In this document: positions 1-9,350 of the stretch, piece by piece
Numbering within the stretch: the stretch's first letter is position 1
How the letters are laid out: each line of letters starts with the position of its first letter
Assembly: GCA_003427395.1 (NCBI GenBank)
Contig: BFEA01000018.1
Span: 6,012,043-6,049,380, forward strand
From: Chara braunii
Lineage: Eukaryota; Streptophyta; Charophyceae; Charales; Characeae
DNA: 37,338 nt
Direction of reading: 5' to 3'
Notes under the pieces: model-generated
The model's database searches: none
What the model saw: only the letters and a program-made list of their open reading frames with translations
What the model was told of the DNA's origin: nothing
Position numbers and translations under genes: made by a program

Positions 1-310
1 CCCTTCCTCCCAACGCTGCGCACGTTGGCCTTGCCTCCCTCCCAACCGTCGCCTACGCGCCTGCCGCGCTTTGGCCCGCTTCACTTTTTTGATGTGCACC
101 TACCCCTAGCCCCCCTCCCAACCGTCGGTCCGCTTTGAATTTCGTGGGCCTCCGCCTCGCCCCCCCGCCCCTTCGCCTCGGCCTCGCCCCCACACTGGTC
201 CCACTGCCCGGTTCCCGCCTCGCCCTCATTCTGCCACAGGTTCCACGATTTTCGTTGGGCCCGCGACCAGGCATGTCGTCGGGCCCTTTGTTTGCTTTAG
301 TAGTATAGAG
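1..310. other. GC-rich stretch without a recognised gene
   Basis: C-rich plus-strand text in which the phrase CCTCCCAACCGTCG recurs near 38 and 112. Open frames here are low-complexity (Arg/Gly/Pro rich) and match no family I know. I see no coding or RNA gene. Confidence 0.4.
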
Positions 311-399
311 ATAATTCGAACCATCTGGTCCATTTCTCAAATTGTGCGCATCATCCATGGACAGGAGCCATGCTAACCTTCTCTGTGTCATTCAAGTTT
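311..399 (-). pseudogene. U6: U6 snRNA pseudogene
   Basis: Read on the minus strand, this stretch follows the spliceosomal U6 snRNA: a variant of the GAUACAGAGAA segment (ACAGAGA pairs with the 5' splice site), then GGTTAGCATGGCTCCTG, then a degenerate GGATGA(T)GCGCACAA, then TTGAGAAATGGACCA near the 3' end. U6 is the catalytic core RNA of the spliceosome. Several substitutions are visible: CCCCUGCGCAAGG has become CTCCTGTCCATGG, and the 3' oligo-U is lost. The 5' stem-loop is not recognisable, so this is most likely a retroposed pseudogene and not a transcribed gene. I see no clear upstream element with a TATA box. Confidence 0.75.
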
Positions 400-1395
400 G
401 AACAGGATGCCCCGAAGGATTGGATTGTTCAAAAGAACCTGGGTTGTAAGCTATTTCATAGCAACTGGAGTCGCCAAGCTCAAAGACAGACAAAATAGAC
501 AAATAGGAAGACAGTTTGAGTACGCGTAGCCTCTCCAATGCTGGCCTCACTAGTGTCATTATTGACATGCTTGCTGTTATCGGAGTCTTTTAGATTTTTC
601 TGATTTTCTGCTCGCCGAGCCTCGCTCACTATTTATTTAATCCCCCCCATCCCCCCCCCGCCCTCCTCTCAGTGCCCTCACTAGTTTGTTGAATTTTGTT
701 CTTGTTTGCCTGCCTGGTCGGTTCTTAGTACCTTTTTAGGAGTTCTTACTACTAACCTTAGAGAACCAGGATGGGGGCATTTGGGGGGTTGTGATATTGG
801 GGGGCTGTGACAAGTTATCTTATCACCACGGGTTGCCATGCATTTTGATCTGCATATCACAAGCAGTTACGATGGAATGCTGCTGGTGCAAGATGACGTT
901 CCGATCAATTTTTTTTTTGTGTTATGCTAGCTTAAACCACCAGTACCCCGGGGGTCTTAGGCCCCCTCTGGGGAGGCTCTGATGCAAATGCATATGGACC
1001 CGCGGGGCACACCGATTCAGTCACCACGTTACAGCCTAAAAACGTGGAGGTACTGTGGTTTAAGCACAAGCTCAAAAGCTCGGCATAGCACCACGAAATC
1101 TCTGTGGTCAAGTCCAGAAGTCATGATTTTAGTGTCATTTAATGCATTTTGGTGGCGAACCTGGCGTCAAATTCGGCATCTATACCTGTGCTCGTCGCTT
1201 GTCCAAACACAGGCGTCTATCCGTGCCTGTGTTGTTACACGGCTGCTCGCCACACTGTCACTTGGCTGCGTTTGGATCCGTATTGTGCGTTGCTGTCTGT
1301 GTTAGTGTGCGCAGTTTCATGGCTGTTGATGTTCATTTGTTCCAGAGCAGGTCCAGAGCACAAGGCTGGTCATGAAGCAAGCAGCACTTCTGTTG
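400..1395. other. No gene recognised; contains a small imperfect inverted repeat
   Basis: I see no coding sequence or RNA gene. Within it, GCTTAAACCACCAGTACC (around 929-946) is mirrored by GGTACTGTGGTTTAAGC (around 1047-1063). The outer flanks GTGTTATGC and GCATAGCACCACG are also roughly complementary. This could be a small foldback element of about 170 bp, but the match is short and no target duplication is evident. Confidence 0.35.
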
Positions 1396-1870
1396 CTCCA
1401 CAAGCGGTTAACAGGGACCCCCACTTTTCAGGCTCAGGTTAACCCCCCCAACACTGAAGTTTGGTTAACACATGTGGTTAACGGGGACACCCCCCCCAGT
1501 TTCAGCTCCTGGGTAACAGGTCCAAAACTGAAATTAGGCTTTGGGGGTGAAATTTTATGTTTTTTTGGGTTTTTTTTTTTTGCCTGTTTTGGTCTCATTT
1601 GGAGCATTGGAATTTCCTCTGATAAGACCATTTCCAAAAACGCTGGAAATTTTGAAAATTTGCTGAATCCAAATTGTCATTCAAGTGCCCTTTTGCCTTA
1701 CTGTTTCACCCTGTTTTTATTTTATTTTTTCGTTTTTTTCCTAATGGTTTGTTAATATGGTGTGCACTCTATGGAATGATGCAATTTTTGGTTAAAAAGG
1801 GCTTCTGGTTTTCTTATTAATAGCATTAAAATTTTGGGTCTCCGTTAACTGCCTCTCCTGGTCAGGGGTC
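1396..1870. repeat. Dispersed repeat family A, copy 1
   Basis: This stretch shares an ordered series of phrases with 25250-25680: GGTTAACGGGGAC, TTTCAGCTCCTGGGTAAC, GGTCCAAAACTGAAAT, a long T-run, ATTTCCTCTGATAAGA, GTGCCCTTTTGCCTT and CTCCGTTAACTGCCTCTC. The ends carry GTTAAC motifs in opposite orientation, consistent with a non-autonomous foldback-type element. The left end is partly duplicated: a GGTTAAC plus GGGAC phrase occurs near 1408 and again near 1477. No protein is encoded. The call rests only on comparing two copies by eye. Confidence 0.6.
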
Positions 1871-2459
1871 CTTTGACCGCGACAGATTTGGCCAAGACAG
1901 ATTTGGCCGCGACTAAAGGAAGCGTTGAGTGTGTACATCTCGCATCCGGTGATTACTCTTACTGGTGGAAAGAAAATGGACTCGTGCTTCCTAGAAGAAT
2001 GGACAAGGATTTCTGCCCCCCCACAAAAGAACAAAAGAATGGGCATTGATCCATGACCATAAGATCCTGTTGTATGTATGAAAAATATTAAAATAAGCAA
2101 GAAACAAAAACAAAAAACAAGCCCATCAACAAGTACAACAGCTTGTGAAATTGATAAAACCTGTACGATTCAGTCTTGGACTCTTTCCGTCCACTTTTTT
2201 CTTTTGCTTTTTTTGCACATTGGTGGGTGGTTGACCATTCACTTTGCCAAACTTTTGGTTCTAAACTCACGACAAAGGACGAGTGTTGTAAGTGTGCGGT
2301 TGGATGTGTATATGTGTAAGTGTGCTATGGAACAGACTGAGATTCTATATTATGATCTGGCTGGCATAGTCCGATGCCATTACGGATGGCAGTGGTTGAA
2401 TTGACCCGAGCTCAGAGACCATTTTTCTCGCCCTTCAGTCTCATATAAACAGTAAGTAC
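1871..2459. other. No gene recognised
   Basis: AT-rich sequence with no recognisable coding or RNA gene. A short direct repeat (GACAGATTTGGCC twice, around 1882-1911) is the only structure I see. The last bases, GTAC at 2456-2459, are the left target-site duplication of the chromovirus. Confidence 0.4.
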
Positions 2460-3399
2460 TGCAAGGAAGATGAGCAATAGCGAACTTCAGAAATCAAACA
2501 GCATCATACACATGAGACCAGATAATTGTGACCTCGAACCAATAGCAGAATTGCAACACGAGTTTCACCAAATAAGAGCACAGCAAAAGATCATTATTGA
2601 CAATGCTGTAATAGTCTCATCATCATCAACGAAGAACCAATGTCGATATCCTAACTGGCACTCGGCGCGCAGACTACAGATGGCAGATCCTGTCTAGCCT
2701 AATCTACGATGCCGCTGATGACGTCAACAGCTCCTCGAAGTACGAGCAGCTCTCGGCCAATGCCGTACGCTTCAAGCACCAGGTACGTCTTTCGTATCAC
2801 GCACAACCTCGTTCCCCAACTCACAGATGCCACATGCACCCAAGAACCACCATGTGCCCCATCCAGCATACAGCGGCGCAGCTCGGCTATGGCTGCCTGC
2901 TCCTTCCAGCTCGCCCGTGAGCGCGTGAGCGCTGGCCAGCATTAGCGCAGCAGCGCTTGTGCAGCATGCAGCCAGTGCCCGAATGCCGATTGCGTGGGCA
3001 GGCCCTTTCCTAAATGGAAGTGGCCTGCCTGCCTCGCGTGCAGCCTGGCTGCGCTGGGTCCCTGCCCAGAAGCTTCCGGTAGGCCCAGGAAGGCTGAGCC
3101 TCAGTCCAAACGAATCAGGCCCAGGGCCACTGACAGTTGCCCTTGCCCAACTGCTCATAGCCTGAGTCGGGCCTGTGCTGCGTATCTCGCCCAGGGCCTG
3201 ACTTAGATGCATCTGATAAAGGAGGCCAGGGCCTGGGCGCCTTCAACCAACTGGCGCTGCGCAACTGCCCAAATTTTCCCCAGTTGCGAAGTAGCCCAAA
3301 ATAGGCCTCTTGTCGTCTGTCGAGCCTGCCTTCACTTAGGGCGGCCGACCTGTTGCAAATAGGGGCCCGGTAGGGCTTATCGAGGCCTAGTGCCTCACA
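2460..3399 (-). repeat. Chromovirus 3' LTR
   Basis: Downstream LTR of the minus-strand element. In element orientation it starts TGTGAGGCACTAGG and ends CCTTGCA. It aligns along its whole length with 11237-12162, and carries about 15-20 extra bases around 2940-2965 (an AGCGCAGCAGCGC expansion). Open frames inside the LTR are chance products. Confidence 0.93.
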
Positions 3400-3412
3400 T
3401 TCCCTCCTCCAT
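3400..3412 (-). promoter_or_regulatory. Polypurine tract of the chromovirus
   Basis: On the minus strand the bases just upstream of the 3' LTR read ATGGAGGAGGGAA. This is a purine run placed exactly where plus-strand DNA synthesis is primed in LTR retrotransposons. It fixes the LTR boundary at TGTGAGG. Confidence 0.85.
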
Positions 3413-3499
3413 ACTTCGCTAGTCCGCTGAGAAGTTTAATCAATCTGGCGCTTTCCTTTCTGCAGTAACTTCTCGTAGTCGACGACAACTTGTGGAGCG

Positions 3500-3741
3500 G
3501 TTTTCATCAATTCTTCCCGTGTAAACCATCTGTCCTCCTTAGGATCAGTGTGGTGCTTGAACCGTACGGCAGGCCAAAGTTCGGGGAGCTGTTGACGTCA
3601 TCAGCGGCATCGTAGATTAGGCTGAACCGAACGCGATACTGCATCGTAGATTAGGCTGTTTTCATCAATTCTTCCTGTGTAAACCATCTGTCCTCCTTAG
3701 GATCAGTGTGGTGCTTGAACCGAACGCGATACTGCAGCCTT
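3500..3741. repeat. Scrambled 3' untranslated region: duplicated chromodomain end plus inverted LTR piece
   Basis: The chromodomain 3' end beginning GTTTTCATCAATTCTTCC occurs twice, at about 3500-3563 and 3658-3741. Between them, 3563-3627 is an inverted copy of LTR sequence: GAGCTGTTGACGTCATCAGC is the reverse complement of LTR bases around 2711-2730. A fragment GAACCGAACGCGATACTGCA is repeated at 3624-3643. The whole looks like a template-switch rearrangement during reverse transcription or repair. Confidence 0.8.
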
Positions 3742-4013
3742 GGTTTCGGAGGACGTCCCCTGCCGGTCAGTCTTGGAACTGGCATTTCTCTGTGATCCAC
3801 GATTTCATCAATGTCGACCTCTCCATCCATGGTTGGGGGCAGCATTGAGCGTCGCGAAGGGAACTGGTCAGTTTCCTTGAATGGTGCAGGCTTAGAGGCA
3901 TGAAAAACAGGGTAAGTGCGAAGGTGTCCAGGGATCCGAATGACATATGAGGGTCCATCTGGTTCATCTCCAACTACATCCAAAACCTCCCATGGTCCAA
4001 AGTACTGTGGCAT
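3651..4013 (-). pseudogene. Integrase C-terminus and chromodomain
   Basis: About 120 residues on the minus strand. The first part (PQYFGPWEVLDVVGD...SYVIRIP...VFHAS) is the SH3-like C-terminal region of Ty3/gypsy integrases. The second part (VDIDEIVDHR, then RGRPPKPRLQYRVRFK, then EDRWFTQEELM) is a chromodomain, which in chromoviruses guides integration towards modified histones. The aromatic-cage positions are only partly visible. It overlaps the upstream integrase reading frame by about 40 bases in another frame, so a frameshift separates it from the integrase core. The tail is duplicated downstream (see 3500-3741). Confidence 0.85.
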
Positions 4014-4855
4014 GAGCTTATGGGAAATCTCGTGCTCCTGTCCCAGTTCTGAAGCCTTGACCCAGACCCGTCTCCTACCTGAAACATAGATGGGCGGCGG
4101 TGATTGTTCTCAGATTCGATCATCGCCACCTGTGCTTTGTGCATGTGTTCTACTCCCTGCTGCATATGACTCTCATATCTACAAGCGAATTCCAAAGTGC
4201 CTGGAGCAGCAGTAGGCTGGTTCTCAGGTAGCAGAAGGTCAAGGGAGAGTCTGGGTTTGAACGTTAGAAGTAGGCTGTTAGGACTTACTCCCGTGGCACT
4301 ATGAACTGCGTTGTTGTATAGGCTGGCGATGAGAGCAAGCTTCTCATACCAGTCCACTTGATTAGGCTTAATGTAGTGCCTTAGCAAGTGTTGAACAGCG
4401 CGGTTTATTTGCTTTGCCTGTCTGTTTGCCTCTGGATGGTTTCCAGATGTCATCTGCAGCTGCGTTCCTTGTTCGGCAGCTGCGGCCTTCCACAGTTCAC
4501 TGGTGAATCGGACATCCGTGTCGCTGATTATAGACTTCGGCAGGCCAAAGTCCCTGACCCAATTTTCCTGAAATAGCTTGATAACGTACTCGGTCTTTGT
4601 TGTTTCCGGCATGGCCACTAACCTAGCATGCTTACTAAATCTATCCACGATGACGTAGATGTACCTCATGCCACTCTTGCTGGTGACTAGCGTATCCATG
4701 AAGTCCATGGACAGGCTTTCACCAGGCCTCTCCGGAATGGGAAGGGGCTTGAGCAGCCCAAGAGGAGCCTGTGTCCGGGGCTTGTCACGTTAACAAACTT
4801 GACAAGTCTCGACATACAGTTTGGCATCTCTCATCATCGTGGGCCACCAAAACCG
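3974..4855 (-). pseudogene. Integrase zinc-binding and catalytic core
   Basis: The open part (3974-4708) encodes an RVE-type integrase core: SMDFMDTL (first catalytic Asp), YIYVIVDRFSKHARLVAMPE, then SIISDTDVRFTS (second Asp), then HPEANRQAKQINR. Ty3/gypsy integrases have Glu where this last motif has Lys (codon at 4412-4414, AAG; GAG is the likely ancestor), so the DDE triad is broken. Upstream (4709-4855) the zinc-binding domain continues as RFWWPTMM...VETCQVC. In-frame TAG and TAA stops interrupt it, before RFWW and after CQVC. Both the Lys change and the TAA fit C-to-T/G-to-A decay. The domain normally inserts element cDNA into the host chromosome. Confidence 0.9.
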
Positions 4856-5545
4856 CTATAACAGATTGGCTGCAGTCTTCTTGAAACCGAAATGTCCCGT
4901 GGCATCGTGACTCTCACCTAAAACTAAACTACGCAAAGACTCTCTATTAGGAACACACAAACGTTTATTCCTGGCCTTCTCAAGGAACAGCCAGCCGTTG
5001 ACCAACTCAAACTCGGCAGAAGTCACCGTGTCCTTCACCTCGAGTCTGCGTATGATATCGGACATGAACTGGTCCTTGCGATAGGCTTCCACCAAACAGC
5101 GAGTGACATCGTCCGCAAGCCCAAACTTAGTGATCAACGCACTGGAGAAGTCTGGCCTACGCGACAGCACGTCAACAACTTTGTTGTACTCACCTTTGAG
5201 GTACTGGGGCTCGAAGTCATACTGCTCAATGACTTCGATCCAGCGTTTCAACGCATCGGAGAGCACATGCTGAGTTCTCATCCACTTCAGGGTTTGATGA
5301 TCAGTCCTGACGATGAAGAACCTCCCAAGGAGATAGTGCCTCCAATGGGTTAGCGCTTTATAGATCGCGTACAGCTCCTTCTCATAGGTGGACTTAGCCA
5401 ACTTCTGAGAGGGCATCTTTTTGGACATGTACTCCACTGGCCTCAACTTTGGCCCCTCCTACTGCGCTAGCACGACACCAATGCCATATTGGCTGGCATC
5501 CGTGGCTACTATGAACGACTTGTCAGGATCAGGAAGTTTCAAGAC
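4856..5545 (-). pseudogene. RNase H domain and start of integrase (chromovirus pol)
   Basis: The first segment (about 5459-5545) reads LKLPDPDKSFIVATDASQYG, the RT connection with the first RNase H Asp, followed by GIGVVLAQ and a stop. The main frame (4856-5446) continues with VEYMSKKM, YEKELYAIYKALTHWRHYLL, then FIVRTDHQTLKW (Asp in TDH) and VVDVLSRRPD, a variant of the usual ADALSRRPD. After a linker comes HDATGHFGFKKTAANLL, the His part of the integrase zinc finger. The role is removal of template RNA during reverse transcription. The 5' side is cut by the 293-bp insertion at 5546-5838. Confidence 0.9.
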
Positions 5546-5838
5546 CTCATGATAAAAAAAAGCAACACGTGAAAGTCGAAGAACGGCTTCGATGAAGCAG
5601 AAGGTAAGGTTAGGATAACGGACTTGATACGTGAAGCCGGTCCCATTCCGGGCCATACGTTACTGTCCACGTCTCAAGCAGGCGTATACGTGGGCAGTAA
5701 GCCACGATTGAATTCATGCTCGATGTCAATAGCGGGCCCAAGACTTGAGAATCCACGCGGCACTAGATTGCCTGAGAAGGTACTCACACAAGGATCTAAA
5801 CCTTCAGGAGACAATTCAATTAAATTCGAGATCGTGGG
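5546..5838. mobile_element. Insertion of unknown origin inside pol
   Basis: The pol protein should run HALTYSPV directly into LKLPDPDKSF, but about 293 bases separate the two phrases. The inserted sequence has an A-run near its left end on the plus strand (ATAAAAAAAAGC, 5550-5561), suggesting a small retroposon. I could not define a target duplication longer than 2-3 bases or recognise the sequence. Its open frames do not match a family I know. Confidence 0.7.
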
Positions 5839-7073
5839 AACTGGGGAATACGTCAACGCATGCTTCAGATGTTTGAAAGCAGCCTCGCACCTGTCTGTCC
5901 ACTCCCATGGGGTGTGAAGGCGGGTCAGGTCAGTCAAAGGAGCGGCCACTATGCTATAGTTCTTAACAAAGTTACGGTAGTAGCCGGTCATCCCTAAGAA
6001 AGACCTCATCTCAGTCACAGACTGAGGACGCGGCCAGTAACGAATGCTGGCCACCTTCGCGTCATCAGGCTTCAAACCCTCCGCGGAATCTCATGACCCA
6101 AGTACAAGATCCGGGTGCGACCAAACTCGCATTTCTCCCCGTTGATCTTGAACTTGTGCTGCCGGAGGAGACTGAGGACTTTGTCTAAGTGCGCAACATG
6201 CTCCTCGACAGTCCTACTAAAAATAAGTATGTTATCGAGGTACACGATGACAAACTTATCCAAGTAGTCATGAAAGATTCGATTCATAGCGTGCTGAAAG
6301 GTGCCAGGAGCATTGCAAAGGCCGAAAGGCATCACCACAAACTCGTACAAACCGTACCAGGTCTGAAAAGCGGTTTTGTGCTGATCCTCGGGCCGTATTG
6401 CAATCTGATGGTACCCGGACTTCAGATCTATCTTACTGAAGTACGGACACCCTTGCACTCTATCTAGCAAATCGTCGATGCGCGGTAGGGGCTCTCGATT
6501 CTTGATAGTGATGGCATTGAGGCCCCTATAGTCAATGCACATCCCTAGCATACCCCCCTTCTTTGGCACAAATAAAACTGGTGATCCGCAAGGGGAGACA
6601 CTCGGTCGGATCCAACCCTTCTCTATGAGTTCCTTGAGCTGCCGGCGAAGCTTGTCAAACTTGCCTGGAGACATTCGATAGATCCTACCCTTCAGGATGC
6701 TAGACCCTGGGATAATCTCTATCGCGTGGACGACCTCCCTCTCAACAACCCCTGTTGGCTCTTCAAATAGATCAGGGTACTTAGCAACTACTCCCTCTAT
6801 CTTCGATGACATTTTCACCGGCTCGCCTATTGCAGAGACATAAACTAGATACATACCCTCCTCCCGATTTTGCTTATAATAGTTATAGAACGTATCCGCA
6901 CACATGCATCCGCAGGACTCAATCAGACTACTAGCCTTAAACTTACGTAATCTGGCGGTCCCCCCACCTCGCAAAGTGTGTTTGACCACGTTTCGGTCCC
7001 AATCAAACTGGGGCTGCGCAACGGAGAGGTTGTACAGACCTAACAAGATATCCATAGGAAGATCATCGCTCAC
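5839..7073 (-). pseudogene. Reverse transcriptase (chromovirus pol), active site mutated
   Basis: The main frame (6072-7073) starts just after the protease region. It contains the RT palm and fingers: GWIRPSVSPCGSPVLFVPKK, CIDYRGLNAITIKN, YFSKIDLKSGYHQI (catalytic Asp of motif A), AFQTWYGLYEFVVMPFGLCN and FVIVYLDNILIFS (motif C). The YLDD box of this family is YLDN here: the second Asp is encoded AAC at 6231-6233, probably from GAC. That removes a metal-binding carboxylate. A frameshift near 6072-6075 separates the RT core from the thumb (WPRPQSVTEMRSFLGMTGYY, then TDRCEAAFKHLKHALTYSPV). The enzyme copied element RNA into cDNA in cytoplasmic particles. Confidence 0.93.
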
Positions 7074-7133
7074 TAGGAACGAGACGCGATGTCTCAGTTC
7101 CCCTCCCTCGTACGGGAAAAGACACTCAATGTC

Positions 7134-7520
7134 CTAAAGGTAGTCGTTGACTACCATGCGCTGTTTGTTGGCACAGGTGGACTCCACAGGTCGACTCAGG
7201 CGTTGCACTTGCCCTTGTAAGCGCAGCCTCTCAACGCATGTGCGACTAATGAAGTTCCGTGTCGAGCAAGTGTCATAATAGGCCCCGGCCTTGCGGCCGC
7301 CGATGGCTACCTCGCTGACGAACATCTCATCCTTAGGGGCTTTAGCCAATGCCGTCCAAGAAGCTAGTGGGTCTGATCTAGACCACTCCTCCTCTAGCTC
7401 CTCTAAGGACTCAAACACATTCATTGAACAAAGGCTCGATGAGTCTGAATGTGTTTGCGGGACGACAATGGAGTCAGTAGCTTGGGCCATCTCTCGAGAT
7501 GGTGAGGGTGTGTCCACCAC
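7134..7520 (-). pseudogene. Aspartic protease region (chromovirus)
   Basis: About 128 residues. The segment EVAIGGRKAGAYYDTCSTRN followed by FIS corresponds to the retropepsin-like motif usually read DTGAS/DTGAT-xxFIS. Here the invariant Gly after Asp-Thr is Cys (TGC at 7266-7268), which probably abolishes activity. The N-terminal half is acidic and Ser-rich (VFESLEELEEEWSRSDP), a linker between gag and protease. The enzyme would cut the gag-pol polyprotein. A TAA-type stop ends the frame before the RT frame, which starts 61 bases downstream. Confidence 0.8.
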
Positions 7521-7549
7521 CTCGACCCTAGCAGGAACAACTATTGTTC

Positions 7550-8188
7550 CTATTGGCCCGACATGTTTCCCGGAGCGGTGCCAGAACTACTGGCCACATT
7601 GCTACCAACGGGAGCAGAGGATCCCAACGCGTGCCCCATCCTAGGCGGGATCTTCTCGGTCACCTTCTTATTTCGGCACTTGAACTGGTTATGGCCATAT
7701 TGGCCGCAACGAATACAAGCCTGCCGCGTGTACCGATCTCTCCACACGTCCTCACTGAGACCCGCTTTCTCCCATGGAGGGGCATTGGGGTCGAATTGAC
7801 TCCTAGACCGGGAACCTCCACGGCGTTTACCGGTCCCCTTACCTTTCTGAGTTACGGCAGCGACTACTCCACCCCCTGAAGCTTCTACGCTGCCTACCTC
7901 TGAACCCACTCCCGCCTGGAACTCGTCATCTAACTCGATGGTGGATCCATTGTTGTCGACGAACATTATGCGTCCTTTCGTTTTCCAGTTGGGAGGTGGT
8001 GTCTTTTTCCTACCATTCGTCGTGGGTGTCTGACCATGCCCTATCTTTGCTTCAAGGTTTAGGGCCTTCTTGCTAAATGAGGGAAAGTTGTGCATGTTGA
8101 TGTTGGCCTCACCTGCCAACTGATTCATGAGAGGCATAGGAAAGCATCTCAGGTAGGAGGTGAGTAAAACTTGGGGGTCATACCGCAC
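7550..8188 (-). pseudogene. Gag C-terminal part with CCHC zinc knuckle
   Basis: About 212 residues. The first 60 or so (LLTSYLRCFPMPLMNQLAGE, then FPSFSKKALNLEAKIGHGQ) are the end of the capsid domain. A basic linker (RKKTPPPNW, GKGTGKRRGGSRSRS) follows, then WRDRYTRQACIRCGQYGHNQ with FKC, a C-x2-C-x4-H-x4-C knuckle that binds genomic RNA in the nucleocapsid. Around 8189-8303 the frame to the upstream gag piece is broken. Confidence 0.88.
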
Positions 8189-8303
8189 CCTAGGAACACA
8201 GATCAGACGCTCTACTGCGTCTGTGGCCTCCCTTACTGCTTAAACTGCCTAGTATTCACAGTCAGGATCGCATCAGTGGCCTTTTGGGCCCTTGAGGATC
8301 ATG

Positions 8304-8642
8304 TCACCTGTCTTCCACCAACTTGAGGTACTCATCCAGTTTTTGGGTGACCGCCGAAGCGCGAAAGTCATGACCGTATCCCTGCAACTGCACTAGACCA
8401 CTCAACCATGTTGCTGCACTCCCCTCTAGATAGGAGGCAACCACAAGCATTTCCTCATGCGGCAAGGTAAGTTTGCACTTGACGTATACTGGCACTGACC
8501 TCAACCATGTGTCGAGGTCTTCGCCCCTCTTATCCCCTGTGAAGGGTTTAGGAGCGGTCATGGCCGTCTTCGGAACCCACTGACTTTGTCCCGGTACCTG
8601 CACCATTCCGGGTTGTGGACCCTGAGGAGCAGGCTGCTGCAC
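8304..8642 (-). pseudogene. Gag capsid (retrotransposon gag) domain
   Basis: About 112 residues on the minus strand. The core phrase PKPFTGDKRGEDLDTWLRSV followed by LPHEEMLVVASYLEGSAATW is characteristic of the retrotransposon gag/capsid fold of chromoviruses. In it, F-x-G, the WL pair and the SYLEGSAATW helix are conserved. The protein forms the shell of the virus-like particle. The N-terminal 20 residues are Gln/Pro rich and continue from the spacer upstream. A stop at 8643-8645 separates the two. Confidence 0.88.
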
Positions 8643-8645
8643 TAT

Positions 8646-9350
8646 CTACTGTTGGGGCTGTGTACCCTGCAGCTGTGCAGGCTGCGAGACAGCAGGCTGC
8701 CCGCTTACGACAACCTGTGACGGAGGCTGGGAGAACACTGTCTGTACACGAATCTGTACACTAGGACCTGCTGAGAACCCGCCTGTTAAAGGCATACCCA
8801 GGGAAATGGGCTGGACCGATGCTGGAGCTGTATATGGGGATACCCTAGTCACTGGTGGGACAAAAGGAGGAGGATGTACAACGGGCCAGACACCGGGCCC
8901 GAACGGTGATGGCGCGGCCTGCGCTCGCCCGACCAACGGGCCAGACACCGGGCCCAAACGGTGGTGGGACAAAAGTAGGAGGATGTCCTGTAAGATTGCT
9001 GTCTGGTGATCTTACATCTCTACTACACCTAGCAAGACCGCCCTTAGAGTCCTCACATCATCATCCAAATCTGTTGGGTCCATCTCCTCTAACTCACTAA
9101 TGTCCGCTTGTCTCCACTGCATCCTGACTCTTCTTCTAATCATTCTTTCCTTCTCTGCCTTAATCTCTCCCAAAGCCTGCTGTAGCTGTGCCTCGCGATC
9201 AGCAGCTCGCTGTATGGCGACCTCTATAGGAGTCATCACTAATGGATGGCTTGCCATGACGCCAGTGGACTGACTCAGGGTTTGTGCAACCGTTGACCCT
9301 ACAGACCCTGAACTGCTGGCCTGGGAACTCTGCTGCACATCTGTTGCCAT
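8646..9350 (-). pseudogene. Gag N-terminal region with coiled coil and Pro/Gln-rich spacer
   Basis: The probable gag start is the Met at 9348-9350 (MATDVQQSSQASSSGSVGST). After a Ser/Thr/Gln-rich head comes a charged helix (IQRAADREAQLQQALGEIKA, then EKERMIRRRVRMQWRQADI) likely to form a coiled coil, then an acidic SELEEMDPTDLDDD. A stop at 9012-9014 and a short internal duplication follow: AACGGGCCAGACACCGGGCC occurs near 8880 and again near 8934, with a GGGACAAAA-GGAGGATG phrase on both sides. The frame then continues as a Pro/Val/Gln-rich spacer (8646-8972). The duplication probably disrupted the frame. Confidence 0.8.

Noticed and set aside
929-1063. Small MITE from the GCTTAAACCAC inverted repeat
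   Set aside because: Arms are under 20 bases with mismatches, no target duplication and no second copy in the window. It is noted only as an inverted repeat within the gene-free stretch.
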